Source of the DNA: Ganoderma boninense
Lineage: Eukaryota > Basidiomycota > Agaricomycetes > Polyporales > Polyporaceae
Assembly (NCBI GenBank): GCA_002900995.3
Contig: CM035306.1
Location: 2,762,100 to 2,826,099, forward strand
DNA length: 64,000 nucleotides
Direction: 5' to 3'
Of the stretch, positions 1 to 10,300 are shown in pieces (position 1 is the stretch's first letter; each line of letters opens with the position of its first letter). Both the position numbers and the translations under genes were made by a program. The notes below the pieces were generated by a model. It saw nothing but the letters and a program-made list of their open reading frames with translations, was not told the DNA's origin and searched no databases.

Positions 1-1
1 C

Positions 2-1456
2 CTAGGGATCGTTCCTCAAGCGCGACCGCCCACGATCGAACCGCCGTCTTATTCGGACTTCCCACGAACCGTCCACGCTTGTCGCTCCGAAGCACAGCTT
101 CAGCGAGTTCGCGAATTTCTAGACAATCCCAAGCGACCCGCGGATCTCGATGACCGACGATGGATCGCTTTCTATAAATACGCGACGCTTTTTATGCTGG
201 ACGTTAATGGAAAGCTATGGCGGCGTAGTCCAGGCGGTTCGCATCGCCTAGTGGTCCCTGAAGATCGTCGCCCCTCAATACTAGTCGAAATGCATGACCG
301 CGTCGGTCACCGGGGCCTCTTTGCGACTCGCGCGTTCGTATGCGATCGATTCTGGTGGCCGCAAATGGGCCGCGATATCGACTGGTATGTTCGCACTTGC
401 CATATGTGCCAGATTCGCCAAGTAGTCCGCGTTCATATCCCGCCAATAATCCCCGAACCGACCGCGCCGATGGTCCGTATACACGCCGACTCCATGCACA
501 TGCCCGGTCGCTACAAGTATTTCGCTCACGCGCGATGCGCTACTACGTCCTGGGCCGAGGGTCGCGCGCTGCTTACCGAAACAGCTCGAACGCTCGGTGA
601 ATGGCTCTTCCAAGATATTATATGCCGTTGGAACGCACTCTCCGAAATCGTTACCGACAACGGTACGCCCTGGATCGCAGCATGCACATATCTCGCCGAC
701 AAGTACCACCTTCACCACATTCGTATATCTGGGTATAATTCGCAGGCGAACGGGATAGTTGAGCGACCTCACTTTAACGTTCGCGACGCCTTGTTCAAAG
801 CAACTGAAGGCGACGGCTCTCACTGGCACCTTAGCGTCCACACTGTGCTATGGGCCGATCGCACGTCGGTTCGCCGTCGCCTGGGATGTTCGCCCTTCTT
901 CGCCGTTACCGGTAGTCACCCGATATTACCCTTGGATTTCAAGGAGGCGACGTATCTCGTCGGTCCGCCTGAAGGAATCCTTACCACCGAGGAGCTGATC
1001 GCGCGTCGCGCTATCGCTCTACAAAAACGAGCCGACGACGTCGAACGTCTTCGCTCGGCTGTTTTCGCGCAACGACTACAAGACGCAGAGGACTTCGAAG
1101 CGCGTAACCGCTCCACGACGCGCGACGTCAACGCACAATCCGGATCGCTCGTCCTTATTCGCAACACGGCGATCGAGAAGTCGCTCAACCGGAAAATGCG
1201 CGCGCGATATCTGGGCCCTTACCTCGTAGTTTCGCGCAACCGAGGCGGTGCATATATCCTCTCCGAACTAGACGGCGCGGTATTCGATCGTCCTGTCGCT
1301 GCGTTTCGCGTGTTACCGTATTTCGCGCGTCGCGACCCCATCACTTTTCGCCCCGACGTATTGGACGTGGACACACAGCGCATTCGGGAGCTCGAGGCTT
1401 CCACCGACAAAGGCGACGGGATCGCCGACGTCGAAGGAGCTGAGAGCGTCCAATAA
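2..1456 (+). mobile_element. Ty3/gypsy retrotransposon pol 3' part (integrase), cut by window edge
   Basis: The reading frame is open from base 2, so the polyprotein starts outside the window; the first ATG seen here is at 194. Counted from that ATG, an HHCC zinc-binding domain is visible (H34, H39, C69, C72), followed by the integrase core acidic triad D99, D155 (in TDNGTPW) and E190 (in NGIVE). The C-terminal tail after the core contains the GPY-type pattern RYLGPYLV near residue 340. Integrases of this class join element cDNA to host DNA. No stop or frameshift is seen in the part present, so the element may be young. The reverse transcriptase, RNase H, protease and gag parts are not in the window. 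A polypurine-tract-like G run lies about 75 bp after the stop. Confidence 0.93.
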
Positions 1457-1530
1457 AAGGCGGGACTTCTAGTCCTGTCACCAGCTTCCTCTTCAACTCA
1501 CTATGATAGCGACCGAGGACGGTCACTTTC

Positions 1531-1550
1531 TCAGTGGGGGGGAGGGGGAG
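1531..1550 (+). promoter_or_regulatory. Polypurine-tract-like G run after pol
   Basis: A run of CAGTGGGGGGGAGGGGGAG lies just after the integrase stop, preceded at about 1515 by GAGGACGGT. A polypurine tract primes plus-strand DNA synthesis in LTR retrotransposons and normally abuts the 3' LTR. The bases that follow do not start with the usual TG, so an LTR here is unproven. A closely similar tract with the same upstream GAGGAC word sits at 5616-5632. Confidence 0.5.
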
Positions 1551-1708
1551 TCCTATAGACTTGTCTCGCTACTTTTCTCCTTATACATCCTTGTTTCAAG
1601 TCACTATCACACTTCACTTGTCAAGAATACTTGGGCTTTCACATTCAAGAAGTCTCAAGAAATCAAAGCATACACGAATATCAAAAAGCAAGAGAGTCCG
1701 TATCCTAT

Positions 1709-3451
1709 CTACACTTCGGGCGACAGAGCCCGCTTCTTCTTCTTCTTCTTCTTCTTCTTCTCGCCTTCGCCTTCGCCTTCGCCCGCATTCTCGCCCGGAT
1801 CAGCCGCGCCGCCGCCCGCATCGCCCGCGTTCGCCCCGTCGCCCGGATCCTCGTTCATCGGCTCACCGTCGCCCCCGAGCGCATTCGCGGCCTCCCGAGC
1901 CTCGCGACGAAGTCGAGCGAGCAGATCGCGCTCGTACGCCTCGAGACCCGCCACCGTGCCCTCCAGAACCGCCATTCGCGCTCGAGCGAATGCGATCTCG
2001 TTCCGGACGGCGCGAACCTGTCGTCGCCCGTCGCCCGGAATGCCTTCCTGCCGCAGCGCGTCCGTGCTGAACTCGTGCACGGCGTGACCGAAATTCGCCG
2101 GCCCCGACTGCACGTACGCGCCAATCGTGGCGATCGCCGCGGACTCCAAGCGGTCGGTCGCGCGCCTCGCTTCGCCCGTCGCCTGCGGCTGCGGCCCGTT
2201 GGGTGTCGAAGGGGGAGGGGCGGTCGCGGGGGTCGTCGCTGGAGGAGGGGTGCCTGAGGAGGAGGAGGCGACGGCATAGGCTCGAAGTTGAGCAGTACCG
2301 GCGCTGGAAGAAGAGAAGTCGGCGCGCGAGGACGACGAGGTACCGCAGCAGTGGGGGTTTGGGGGAGAGCTGGGAGAGTGGGCGGGCGACTCGAAGAGGC
2401 GACAGGTGTCGCGGGCGAAGAGCCGGTCGGGAGAGCAGGAGTTGCTGTCGCTCGAGCCGTGAGTCGACCTAGCGCGTGGAAGGTCGAGCGAGACCCACCT
2501 AGCTCGCCCGGGTCAGCTTGAAGCGACCGGTACCAATCCCCGTACGACATCGACCCGCGCCTGCACCCCTTCTGGTCGTTCCAGCATCGCCGGCAGCGGG
2601 CGTGGTCGCGAAGCGGTTCGCAGACGGCGCGCTTGTTCGCGCAGTTGTCGCACTATCGAAAACGGCGAAAAACTATCAAGTTAGCGAAAAACCGTGCGAA
2701 AACGAAAAGACGAACCATTCGCTCCGGGTCGATGACGTGGGCCAGCACAGGCCCGGGGTCCTTTCGCGCCGCCTTCGCGCGAGTCTTCTTCGCCTCGGGT
2801 TCGCCAGCGACAGCCGACGAGTCGCGCTTGCGCTTCGCGCCACCATCGCCCGTGCCTCGCGTCGTGGAGGTTGACGTGACCGGTGGTTGAGGAGGGAGGA
2901 TACGAGCTGGGGAGGCGAGCCCCGTCGCCGCAGGAGTGGCCGAGGTACCGGTCGCGAGTGCCCGCCTCTTCTCCTCGAGCGCCCGCTTCTTCTCCGCGAG
3001 GAAAGCCGCGAGTCGCGCGTTGCTTTCGGCGGTCTTGCGATCGCGTTCGGCGGCGGCGGCGGCCTTGGCAGCTTGGGCTGCCTCCTTCGCGCGCTCGTAC
3101 GCGCCGGTGATGTCAGGGCTCGCCCAGTCGGGCCAGTCGTCGAAGAGCGACGAGAGTTGGGTTTGGTGTTCGGTGAACACCTGGTCGGCGAGCCGTTCGA
3201 TTTCTTCGGGCTCTTCGCCCGCGTCCGAAGCGCTCCCCTGGAAAACCAGTCGCGTCAGTGAAACGAGCGAAAAGCGACGAGCGACGCACCAGAGCGATAG
3301 CCATGTCCTCGACCCACACGATGTGGGCCTTGTCGTCCTCCTCGACCGTCGGCTCCATCTGTCGCAACTGCGCGACGAAGGCGCGCGCTTCCGTGAGGCC
3401 GTCGAGCTTGTCGGCCGGGCCCGTGTCCTTGCGAGGAGTGGTGGGGGACAT
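1709..3451 (-). CDS. Zn2Cys6-like coiled-coil protein, antisense to the retroelement
   Basis: Three coding blocks can be joined: 3290-3451, 2716-3237 and 1709-2652, with GT-AG introns of 52 and 63 nt that both close in phase 0. The start at 3451 gives MSPTTPRKD. Block 2 is a charged Ala/Glu/Lys-rich helix followed by a basic RKRD stretch. The second intron lies directly before a cysteine cluster spaced C-x2-C-x6-C-x8-C-x2-C-x6-C, which fits the fungal Zn(II)2Cys6 spacing, though the usual basic residues between the cysteines are weak. Within the last block the frame changes between about 2340 and 2150; either a small intron (for example 2254-2336) or a frameshift explains this. The tail is a predicted coiled coil ending in nine lysines, probably a nuclear signal. 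I know of no function. It lies between two polypurine-like tracts and is transcribed against pol. Confidence 0.6.
1734..1762. repeat. TTC trinucleotide microsatellite
   Basis: An uninterrupted TTC/CTT repeat followed by a TTCGCC hexamer repeat up to about 1783. Read on the minus strand it encodes the lysine run and the GEGEGE stretch at the C terminus of the antisense zinc-cluster protein. Confidence 0.9.
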
Positions 3452-3907
3452 GGAAATGGTGGTGGTAGGGCGGTTTGGAAGTAAAGCAAGTGCGGGTGAG
3501 GAGTGAGAGGCGGCACGAAGCTGGGGGAGGAGGAACACCACCGACGTCGAGGCTGTCCTTTATGCCTAGCAAACCGGCGGCATCGTTACCCTTCTGCACC
3601 CGCTCGACGTTTACCAAGCCCTCGTCGCCGAGGGTTCTACCAGACTTCACCGACGCGCGCCTTCTTGGGCGCCCCGCCCGTCGATGCTTCCATGCCCTCG
3701 GTCCCGAAGAAGCGGTGCTTCTCGAACAGGATGTGTCGCGCGGTCTCCGAGGCGGAACATCCCGAGGTGGCCCGAACCATCAAGCAGTGCCAAGAAGACG
3801 TACCGGCAATCTAATCGCGATTATTCGACGACTCGATACAAGCGACTATCGTACATTACTTCGCTTTCGCTCGCGACGCTTCGCTTTCGCCTTCTTTCGC
3901 CCGTCGC
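3452..3907. other. Spacer between antisense genes, no gene recognised
   Basis: About 450 bases between the start of the zinc-cluster gene and the stop of the next minus-strand ORF. Short ORFs exist in several frames but none resembles a known protein or has clear exon signals. Part of it should be the promoter of the zinc-cluster gene. Confidence 0.4.
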
Positions 3908-4552
3908 CTAGAACTCGGTTTCGAAGTTTATCGGTTCCCTCTGATCGACGAGCTCGGGCAAGGCTTCCCACTGCGCGTGCATGGCTGCATCGGCCGCCGT
4001 GGGGCTGCACAAGTACTCGAGGTTGCGCCTCACCCGTTCGCCCAGGTCCATAGACGCGTTCGCGAGCTGCTGTACAAGGCGAGCCGAGCGCAACGCCTTT
4101 TCGCGCGACCGCGCCAGCGTCCTCATGTCCGCCCGGGATCGACGCTCGGTCAAGCGAGCGATAAGGCTCCCGGTCTGATGAGCGAAATACGGCAGCATCG
4201 CGTAGTCCTCGGGACATCGTCCAATACTTGCGCGGAGGTCGCGAATCCACCCTTCGGTTTGGACCGTGTCTTCGGTCACAAGGTCATATTGTTCCTGCAA
4301 TCCCCTCATTAGCACGGCCCCCTCCGACGAGCGACTACCGCGTACGATTCCGCGAATAACCTCGTCGAGCAGCCGGTTCAGTTCCTCGCGGGTCTCGGAC
4401 ATCGCCCCAACGACCATGGCGAAGCTGGCTACATCCGACGCGATCTGGTAGGCGACAGCGGACGCGACCGTATCGTATAGTTCATCGCATTCGTCGCGCG
4501 CGTCCCGCAGTGTCGCTACAAGAGGCTGCAATGGTCGCTGAGTTGTCGACAT
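3908..4552 (-). CDS. Hypothetical helical protein (214 aa) in the antisense block
   Basis: A single uninterrupted ORF from a real ATG (MSTTQRPLQ) to a stop, without introns. The sequence is almost wholly amphipathic helix: leucine, alanine, arginine and glutamate in heptad-like spacing, with no signal peptide, membrane segment or zinc motif. I do not recognise the family. It is one of three minus-strand genes between the two polypurine-like tracts. It could be a retroelement accessory protein or a gene trapped by it. Base composition resembles the flanking retroelement (TCGC-rich), unlike the host genes downstream. Confidence 0.55.
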   Translation of the reverse strand: MSTTQRPLQPLVATLRDARDECDELYDTVASAVAYQIASDVASFAMVVGAMSETREELNRLLDEVIRGIVRGSRSSEGAVLMRGLQEQYDLVTEDTVQTEGWIRDLRASIGRCPEDYAMLPYFAHQTGSLIARLTERRSRADMRTLARSREKALRSARLVQQLANASMDLGERVRRNLEYLCSPTAADAAMHAQWEALPELVDQREPINFETEF

Positions 4553-4749
4553 GGCAGGGAAGGGGGAGTGTTTCGCGTTCGCCTTGCGTCGCGTCCACTT
4601 AAAATACTACTCCGTTCGCCCCTAGCTCGCTCACCACATTTCGCGCACGCCTGCGTCACTACGCGTCATCGCTCCTAGCTCATCAACGACCGACTCGCGA
4701 TTTCAATTGGAACGTCGCCCTATCGTACACCTGTCCCGTTGTGCCTTGC
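4553..4749. other. Short spacer, possible promoter
   Basis: The spacer upstream of the 214-aa ORF has an AT-rich stretch at about 4598-4610 that could be the core promoter. Nothing else was seen. Confidence 0.3.
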
Positions 4750-5478
4750 CTAGTCGCTTCCCCCGCTCCAGCTCTCCAGATCGCCCTCAACACTTCGCGT
4801 CGCCATCTCGCGATGCTCGCGCGCGATCTGCGCCTGCAATTCGCTATGTTCCTCTGCGCGCTGTTCCTCTCGCAGGGAGTCCGAGGCCGATACCTCTCTG
4901 GTGTCGCCCGTCACCGCGCACCTGTCCACAGCGTTACACGCCGAATAGTACGAAGCACGGGCCGCTTCCACCAAGTGTTGGATCTTGAAACCAACCGAAG
5001 TATGGACGAAAGTGTCGTTGACTCGCTCGTAAGCAAGCTCGAGAGCCGCCGCCTTTCCACACGTTTCGTCGGCCGTCGCTCGCTCGACAACTGCTGTTCG
5101 ATAGCGCATCGGCTGGCGAGTGCGCGTATAGGTTTGACCGAACGCGTCGCCCAGTCGGTCACTAGCGGGCGCCCGGTCTAGGATCCCCTGGAGTCGCTCG
5201 ACTAGGGCAACCAACTCGCGCGTCGTCCCGCCAAGGATCACTCTGGCGCACTATAACGATCTCGTCTCGGTCAGCCGCTCGGGGCTACGTCGCGATTCAC
5301 GTACCACTCGGTCGGCTAGGTCCCGCGCCCGCGCTCGCACATCGGTTACCGGGATGGGACGCCTCTGGATGAGTCCCTCAATCTCGTCCACGTCCCCCCG
5401 CAGGCGATCCATCAACGGGGGAAGAATCATGCTCGCCAGGCTGTTAATCTCGTCGCGAGTTTCTTCGTCGGTGTTCAT
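4750..5478 (-). CDS. Hypothetical helical protein (224 aa), two exons, antisense block
   Basis: Exons 5305-5478 and 4750-5250 are separated by a 54-nt intron with donor GTACGT, a GCTGAC branch-like site and acceptor TTATAG; the phase is 0 on both sides. Unspliced, the frame ends in TAG right at the acceptor, so the intron is needed. The protein starts MNTDEETRD and is helical and charged, with heptad-like Leu/Val/Ile spacing and a C-terminal Glu/Arg-rich coiled-coil segment (REEQRAEEHSELQ). I do not recognise the family, and it is not obviously related to the 214-aa neighbour. A clean intron argues for a real, recently functional gene rather than a chance ORF. Confidence 0.6.
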
Positions 5479-5615
5479 GATGGTCAAGGCGAAAGATCGT
5501 CTACCCCTGTTCGCTCGAACTCTGTCAAATGTCGTTCATCGCCTGACGTCATGCTTACCTCGCTTCTTCGTCATCGACTCCAACGATCACACGCGAACTG
5601 AGGACAGTTCGGATT

Positions 5616-5632
5616 TCAGTGGGGGGGAGGTG
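5616..5632 (+). promoter_or_regulatory. Second polypurine-tract-like G run
   Basis: TCAGTGGGGGGGAGGTG preceded at 5599 by GAGGACAGT, matching the tract at 1531 in both core and upstream word. It directly follows the antisense gene block. If this is the working tract, the 3' LTR would begin about 5632 with TGATGGG. Confidence 0.5.
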
Positions 5633-6433
5633 ATGGGCTTGTAGCCTGTTTACCACTCGGATAGGCCGTATTCCTGTTCCATATAACGCCCTACTCTTTT
5701 CGCCTTCGCCGACTCCGTCTGTCTTCGTTCGTTCGCCCGGTCGCTCGCCTTGTCGCCCACTCCGTCGCTCGCCCGCGGGCCGATACTACACCTCACCAAG
5801 CTCGGTGTTCGATCCGGTGTTTCGCCTCCGTGTATCGGTCCCGTGTGGTCCACGGGTCGCTCGTTAGGACCCCCTTTCTGCGTCGGACCGACCGTGGTAT
5901 ACGCGTGGTACACCTTTGAACGCTCGCTCGTATTTCGCCATTGGTAGGGCCTTTCATAGACCGGCCGGGACCCTTCGATCGTCCGCGAGTTTTCATCGGT
6001 CGCCCCGCGACGGTCGCTCCAAAGTGACAAGTCGTCGACATATTCGCTCCACTTCCTCCTTCGTCTTCGCTATCCCTTTCTATGATTGGTTGCTGTAGCC
6101 GGCCCTTCGTTTCCTGTTGTTTTCCCGTCGGTTTCTAGGGTTTCCTTCCTGTACCGATATATAGATGATGTTCTTAGTCTTGGCAATACAGATTTCGGCA
6201 CCCCGTTGACTTCTCACTTTTCGCTCGCCTCGCTCGCTCATCGCATCGCTCGTCGCCCATCGTATCCGGCTCGCCGAGAGTCATTATCGTATTCGTTCGC
6301 ACATCGTCGCTCGTCCATCGTCGCAGGGCCCGAGAGTCCCTTTCGTATTCGCCATCGTCTTCCACGTCGCTCGCCGAGAGCCCCTCGTATTCTACTTCCG
6401 CCCGTCGCGCATCGCGCGCGACTCTTGGACCGA
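5633..6433 (+). repeat. Possible 3' LTR / retroelement-derived pyrimidine-rich region
   Basis: The stretch starts with TG directly after the G run, has a TATA-like CATATAAC at about 5680, and is rich in TCGC/TCGT words unlike the host DNA that follows. No coding sequence is convincing in any frame. The matching 5' LTR is outside the window, so the LTR call and its right end cannot be confirmed from this sequence. Confidence 0.3.
6271..6400. repeat. Degenerate tandem repeat with CGAGAG...CGTATTC core
   Basis: Three imperfect copies start near 6275, 6331 and 6375, each with CGAGAGYC followed by about 8 bases and then TCGTATTC. Spacing is 56 and 44 nt. Similar TCGTCGC words fill the gaps. The repeats lie at the end of the LTR-like region. 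Confidence 0.5.
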
Positions 6434-7334
6434 CTAGTCCGCTGGTCTTAGGCCCTCTGTGGTATTTGGTTCGTAGCGATTAGCGAGCACCCGACGACTC
6501 CCTCCTTCTTTTCCGGTTAGCTGGTTCTGTTGTATTTCGCAGCAGTTCCCCGGACCGTACACATCAACGGGTGTTGTGCCAGTCCAATCCGATCCAAGAG
6601 AAACGCAGTAAGCGGCCGTGCACACGTTCCGTCCAACCGGAAAACCTGGCCAATGAACTGGCATGGCCGCATCCCTCTCTAAGAAGAACCACGAAGGTCG
6701 CGCGTCGTCGCAAGAGGAACTTGGACACGCATTGCCGGCAGCCATAGCAACGTCGTACAAACCCAAGGTGAATGGATCACGTCTAGATGTGCTGAAAAAC
6801 AGGCAGCACAACATGCTCCATGACGCCGCCCACAGCTTACATAACGCCGGCGCGGGAAACGCCGGTGTAAGGACAGAGTTATAACTATGGTGTCTCCTCA
6901 GACGGTCATCGACTTCCAACCTTAGCTCTCCCAAACGAAGCCATAGTTCCGACGTCGCTGAAATGTCTTTCATGCACCGTCTTGAGACGGATGGTGCGCT
7001 ACAAAGTAGACTACCCACCCACGCTTCATCAGGTTGGGTTTCTAGCGGCTCAGGTGGGCCAGCCCTACCCTCGAGGCTACGTTTCAATAAGTTTACTAAA
7101 GGACGCCTTCTAGCTGGTAGTAATGCTCTAGACACGGCTTCGGCTACTAGAAGTACAGCGGCCCGTGAGACCATGGTTGAGCACGAGCAGGTACTAGGTA
7201 TGGGTTCAATTGTTGGCTGTGGTTCCCGTACCCGATAAGCTGACAGTTCGGTTTCCTTGCAGCCCATCATGGCGACATAAGTGAGGCCCTCGTAGCTCCT
7301 CCCAATGCAGACGGCACTGTGACTGCAGGTACGT
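6434..7334. other. Region upstream of the Helitron ORF, no gene identified
   Basis: This probably includes the Helitron 5' end, but I could not fix a terminal TC dinucleotide. A 330-codon minus-strand frame without stops spans 6434-7426 and runs into the Helitron ORF. Its translation has no recognisable domain, so I treat it as an open frame of uncertain meaning. Confidence 0.4.
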
Positions 7335-7355
7335 GTGGGAGTCAGGTGCGCATCT

Positions 7356-10300
7356 ATGCCTCCGGTTTGCTTACAACCTCGAAACGTAGGCCGTGTCCTG
7401 AATGCCGGGAATGCCGCGTTCGCCATTGAATGGTATGATGCTTCCTCTGACGAACTGGATTATGGCTACATGTTTGCGACTACACTCACAATTTCAGACT
7501 CCATTGAGTGGGACAGTCTTTCCCTACTACCCGGAGACTTGATACTTAATGCGACGTTATCATCTTTGCTAACCATTTACCGACTCTGGCGGGCGAACGA
7601 ACTCCGGGAACTCGCTCACGCGCACGAGCTCAGTCTCAGGTCCAGAGAGACCTCGGTATCACTCATCCAGATGCTGCAGGACCACACTTGCAGAGGCCGG
7701 TGCGCACCGGTCCTCGTTGTATTCCGCGGCCTGAACAGGCCCCGGCAGCAAGCCCAAGTTGAGCGGGCCCGGAGAGCGTACAGCCTGCCAGCCAGCCCGG
7801 CGGCGCACCCTCACACTCAAATCGCGAGCGAGTCTCTTCGACGTGCTATAATTCGCGAATGGCAAGACGCGTTTACTACGCAGCAATTCCAGACGGCCGT
7901 TTGCGGACCATGTGGCCGGCGCGTGTTATCTCGCACCGTTTTATCAGTCGCGCCGACCGAATTTGACCTTCGTCTCCTCAGAAACGACTGCCTTCCCCGG
8001 AAGGTCGCCCCAACGACGTACAACTTTGCAGCATATCAAGAGGCTTTATTAAACCCGAAGGGGCTGGTTGACCGAAACGCGCTTGGTAATGTGCTGATGT
8101 GCGACACGTGCCATCGCGAGCTAGTTATCAAGCAAAGGATGCCACGATTGAGCCTAGCCAACTGGCTATACTACGGACACGAGGAGTTGCCAGCAGATGT
8201 GAAGGCTGCTTTTGCGACGTCGACATACACCGAACACCACCTCCTGGCCCGGGCGCGGAACAGCAGGATCTCATATCGTTTCTCGGAGCTCCGGCCTACT
8301 AAGCGTCGCGAACGTCCTGGAGATGGCGTGGGAGGGCATCGGCGAGATGAAAGATCGCGTAGTCAGCTGTGCGTGAAGGGAAATGTCCTGGTGATGCCGC
8401 AAAACTCGACAACCCTGCTCAGAGCCCTCCCCCCGCCTCCAGAGTTGGTCCGCGACACAGTCTGTGCCGTGTATGTGGCGATGGCGAAACCGACAAAGGA
8501 AAATATAGGCAAACTGGGGCCTATCCTCGTGAGGAAGTCTAGGATGTTATGTATGATCAAATTCCTCATTGCAGAGAATACTCACTACGCCTGTGACACA
8601 GAGTTCCATGGCTTCAGTCAGCGAAACCTGGACGGCTTGTTTGGCGCGGGTACTGAGGATCAGGATGAAGGGATACCATGCGGTCTCGACATTGGCTTTA
8701 TCGAGGAGAGTGTCGCCACTCGTACATCGATGACTGGGTATACAGACCGGGAACCATGGGAAATGGATGACTACCCCACGCAGAGCGGCCTACTCATGGA
8801 AAATGTAGGGTACACGATGGGGGACGAGTCCCCGCATTCGTACCACAGGATGAAACTAACTGCACTTTCCCATTGCCTCGCAGGAGGACGGTTGGTACGC
8901 TCTTTAGGTGGTGAAACGTTCGTGCCGGACTTCGAGAACCCGAGCCTCCTGACGTGGCTTTTCCCCCATCTTGACCCTTGGGGAATAGGTGGATTCCACG
9001 AGCCCGGCCGAGATGTTCCTATAACGATGGAAGAGCAGCTGACATACCTGTTGGAACTAGATGACAACCGTTTCGAGCGAGACCCCGACTTCGCCTTTGT
9101 GTACTACAATATACTACAGAAGAAAGCTGTGTGTGAATCGGTACGTTTCAAGGTCAAAGCCTCAGAACAGTCGAGGATAGTTCACGACCTGCTAGGAGTA
9201 GAGCGGGCGGAACTGGAACAGCTAATTCAGAGATTCAAGGCTGACTCGCGGTATGACCCGAGCACACCAGAGGAGACGCGGCTGCTTGCCCTCGTAAACA
9301 GCGTAGGTACATTACTGCACGACGTGCCTGGTACTGCAGGTTACAAATTGAAAATGCGGAACGAGATCAGGGCTGTCGTGAACATGCGAGGTACCCCAGC
9401 GTTTTTTGTCACGTTAAACCCGTCGGATGTTAACCACCCCCTCGTACGCCTTCTCGCAGGGGATAACATCAACCTCGAACAATTAGAGGGTGGGCAGGAA
9501 CTAGATAAGTGGGATCGCATGGTGCTAGTCGCTGAACACCCAGCGGCATGTGCGAAGTTCTTCCATGAAATGATCTCGAAGTTCATAACTATTGTGCTAC
9601 GGTTTGGACGGGGGGAGCGTGGGTTATTGGGGAAGTGTACGGCGTATTACGGGACAGTGGAAACACAAGGTCGTGGGACCTTGCATTGCCATATGCTTAT
9701 ATGGCTAGAAGGCCACCCATCGCCGCAAGAGATGAGAGATATGATGCGTGAGTCCCCCCAGTACGAAATGGATATGTTCGCATGGCTAGAGAGTCTCATC
9801 AAGTGCGAGTTGTTGGGTACAGACATGGTTGTCACAGAATCTAATGGGTCGACAGGCCGCCCGTGGCTGGCTACCCTCCCAGGCTACGTCGACCCCGGAA
9901 CACGACTTGGCCCATCAATATCTGAAGTCCCAGTGCCTCTGTTTCCGATGCGATTCGCCTCAGACGTCAACGACCTGGTTATTAATACTAACTGGCATCA
10001 GCACACGGACACCTGTTGGAAATATTTGTCACCCAAAGAACCCCGGACGGATGCTAACTGTAGAATGCGGATAGATGGGATAACGCGGCAGGAGACTTGC
10101 ATAGACGAGGAGAGTGGGTCCATCCTGCTACGAAGGCACCATCCGCGCATAGCAAACTACAACGATGTCATTATATTTCTAATCCGGGCGAATATGGAGA
10201 TCAAACATATTGGGTCTGGCGAGGGGGCGAAAGCATTAATCTACTATGTTACTGACTACATAACGAAGGCACCCCTGCCAGCTCACGCCGGGTTAGCGGC

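Noticed and set aside
1551..1708. LTR directly after the first G tract
   Set aside because: No TG start, too short before the antisense gene ends, and no matching copy in the window.
1734..1783. CRISPR-like or regulatory repeat array
   Set aside because: It is a simple TTC/TTCGCC microsatellite inside coding sequence.
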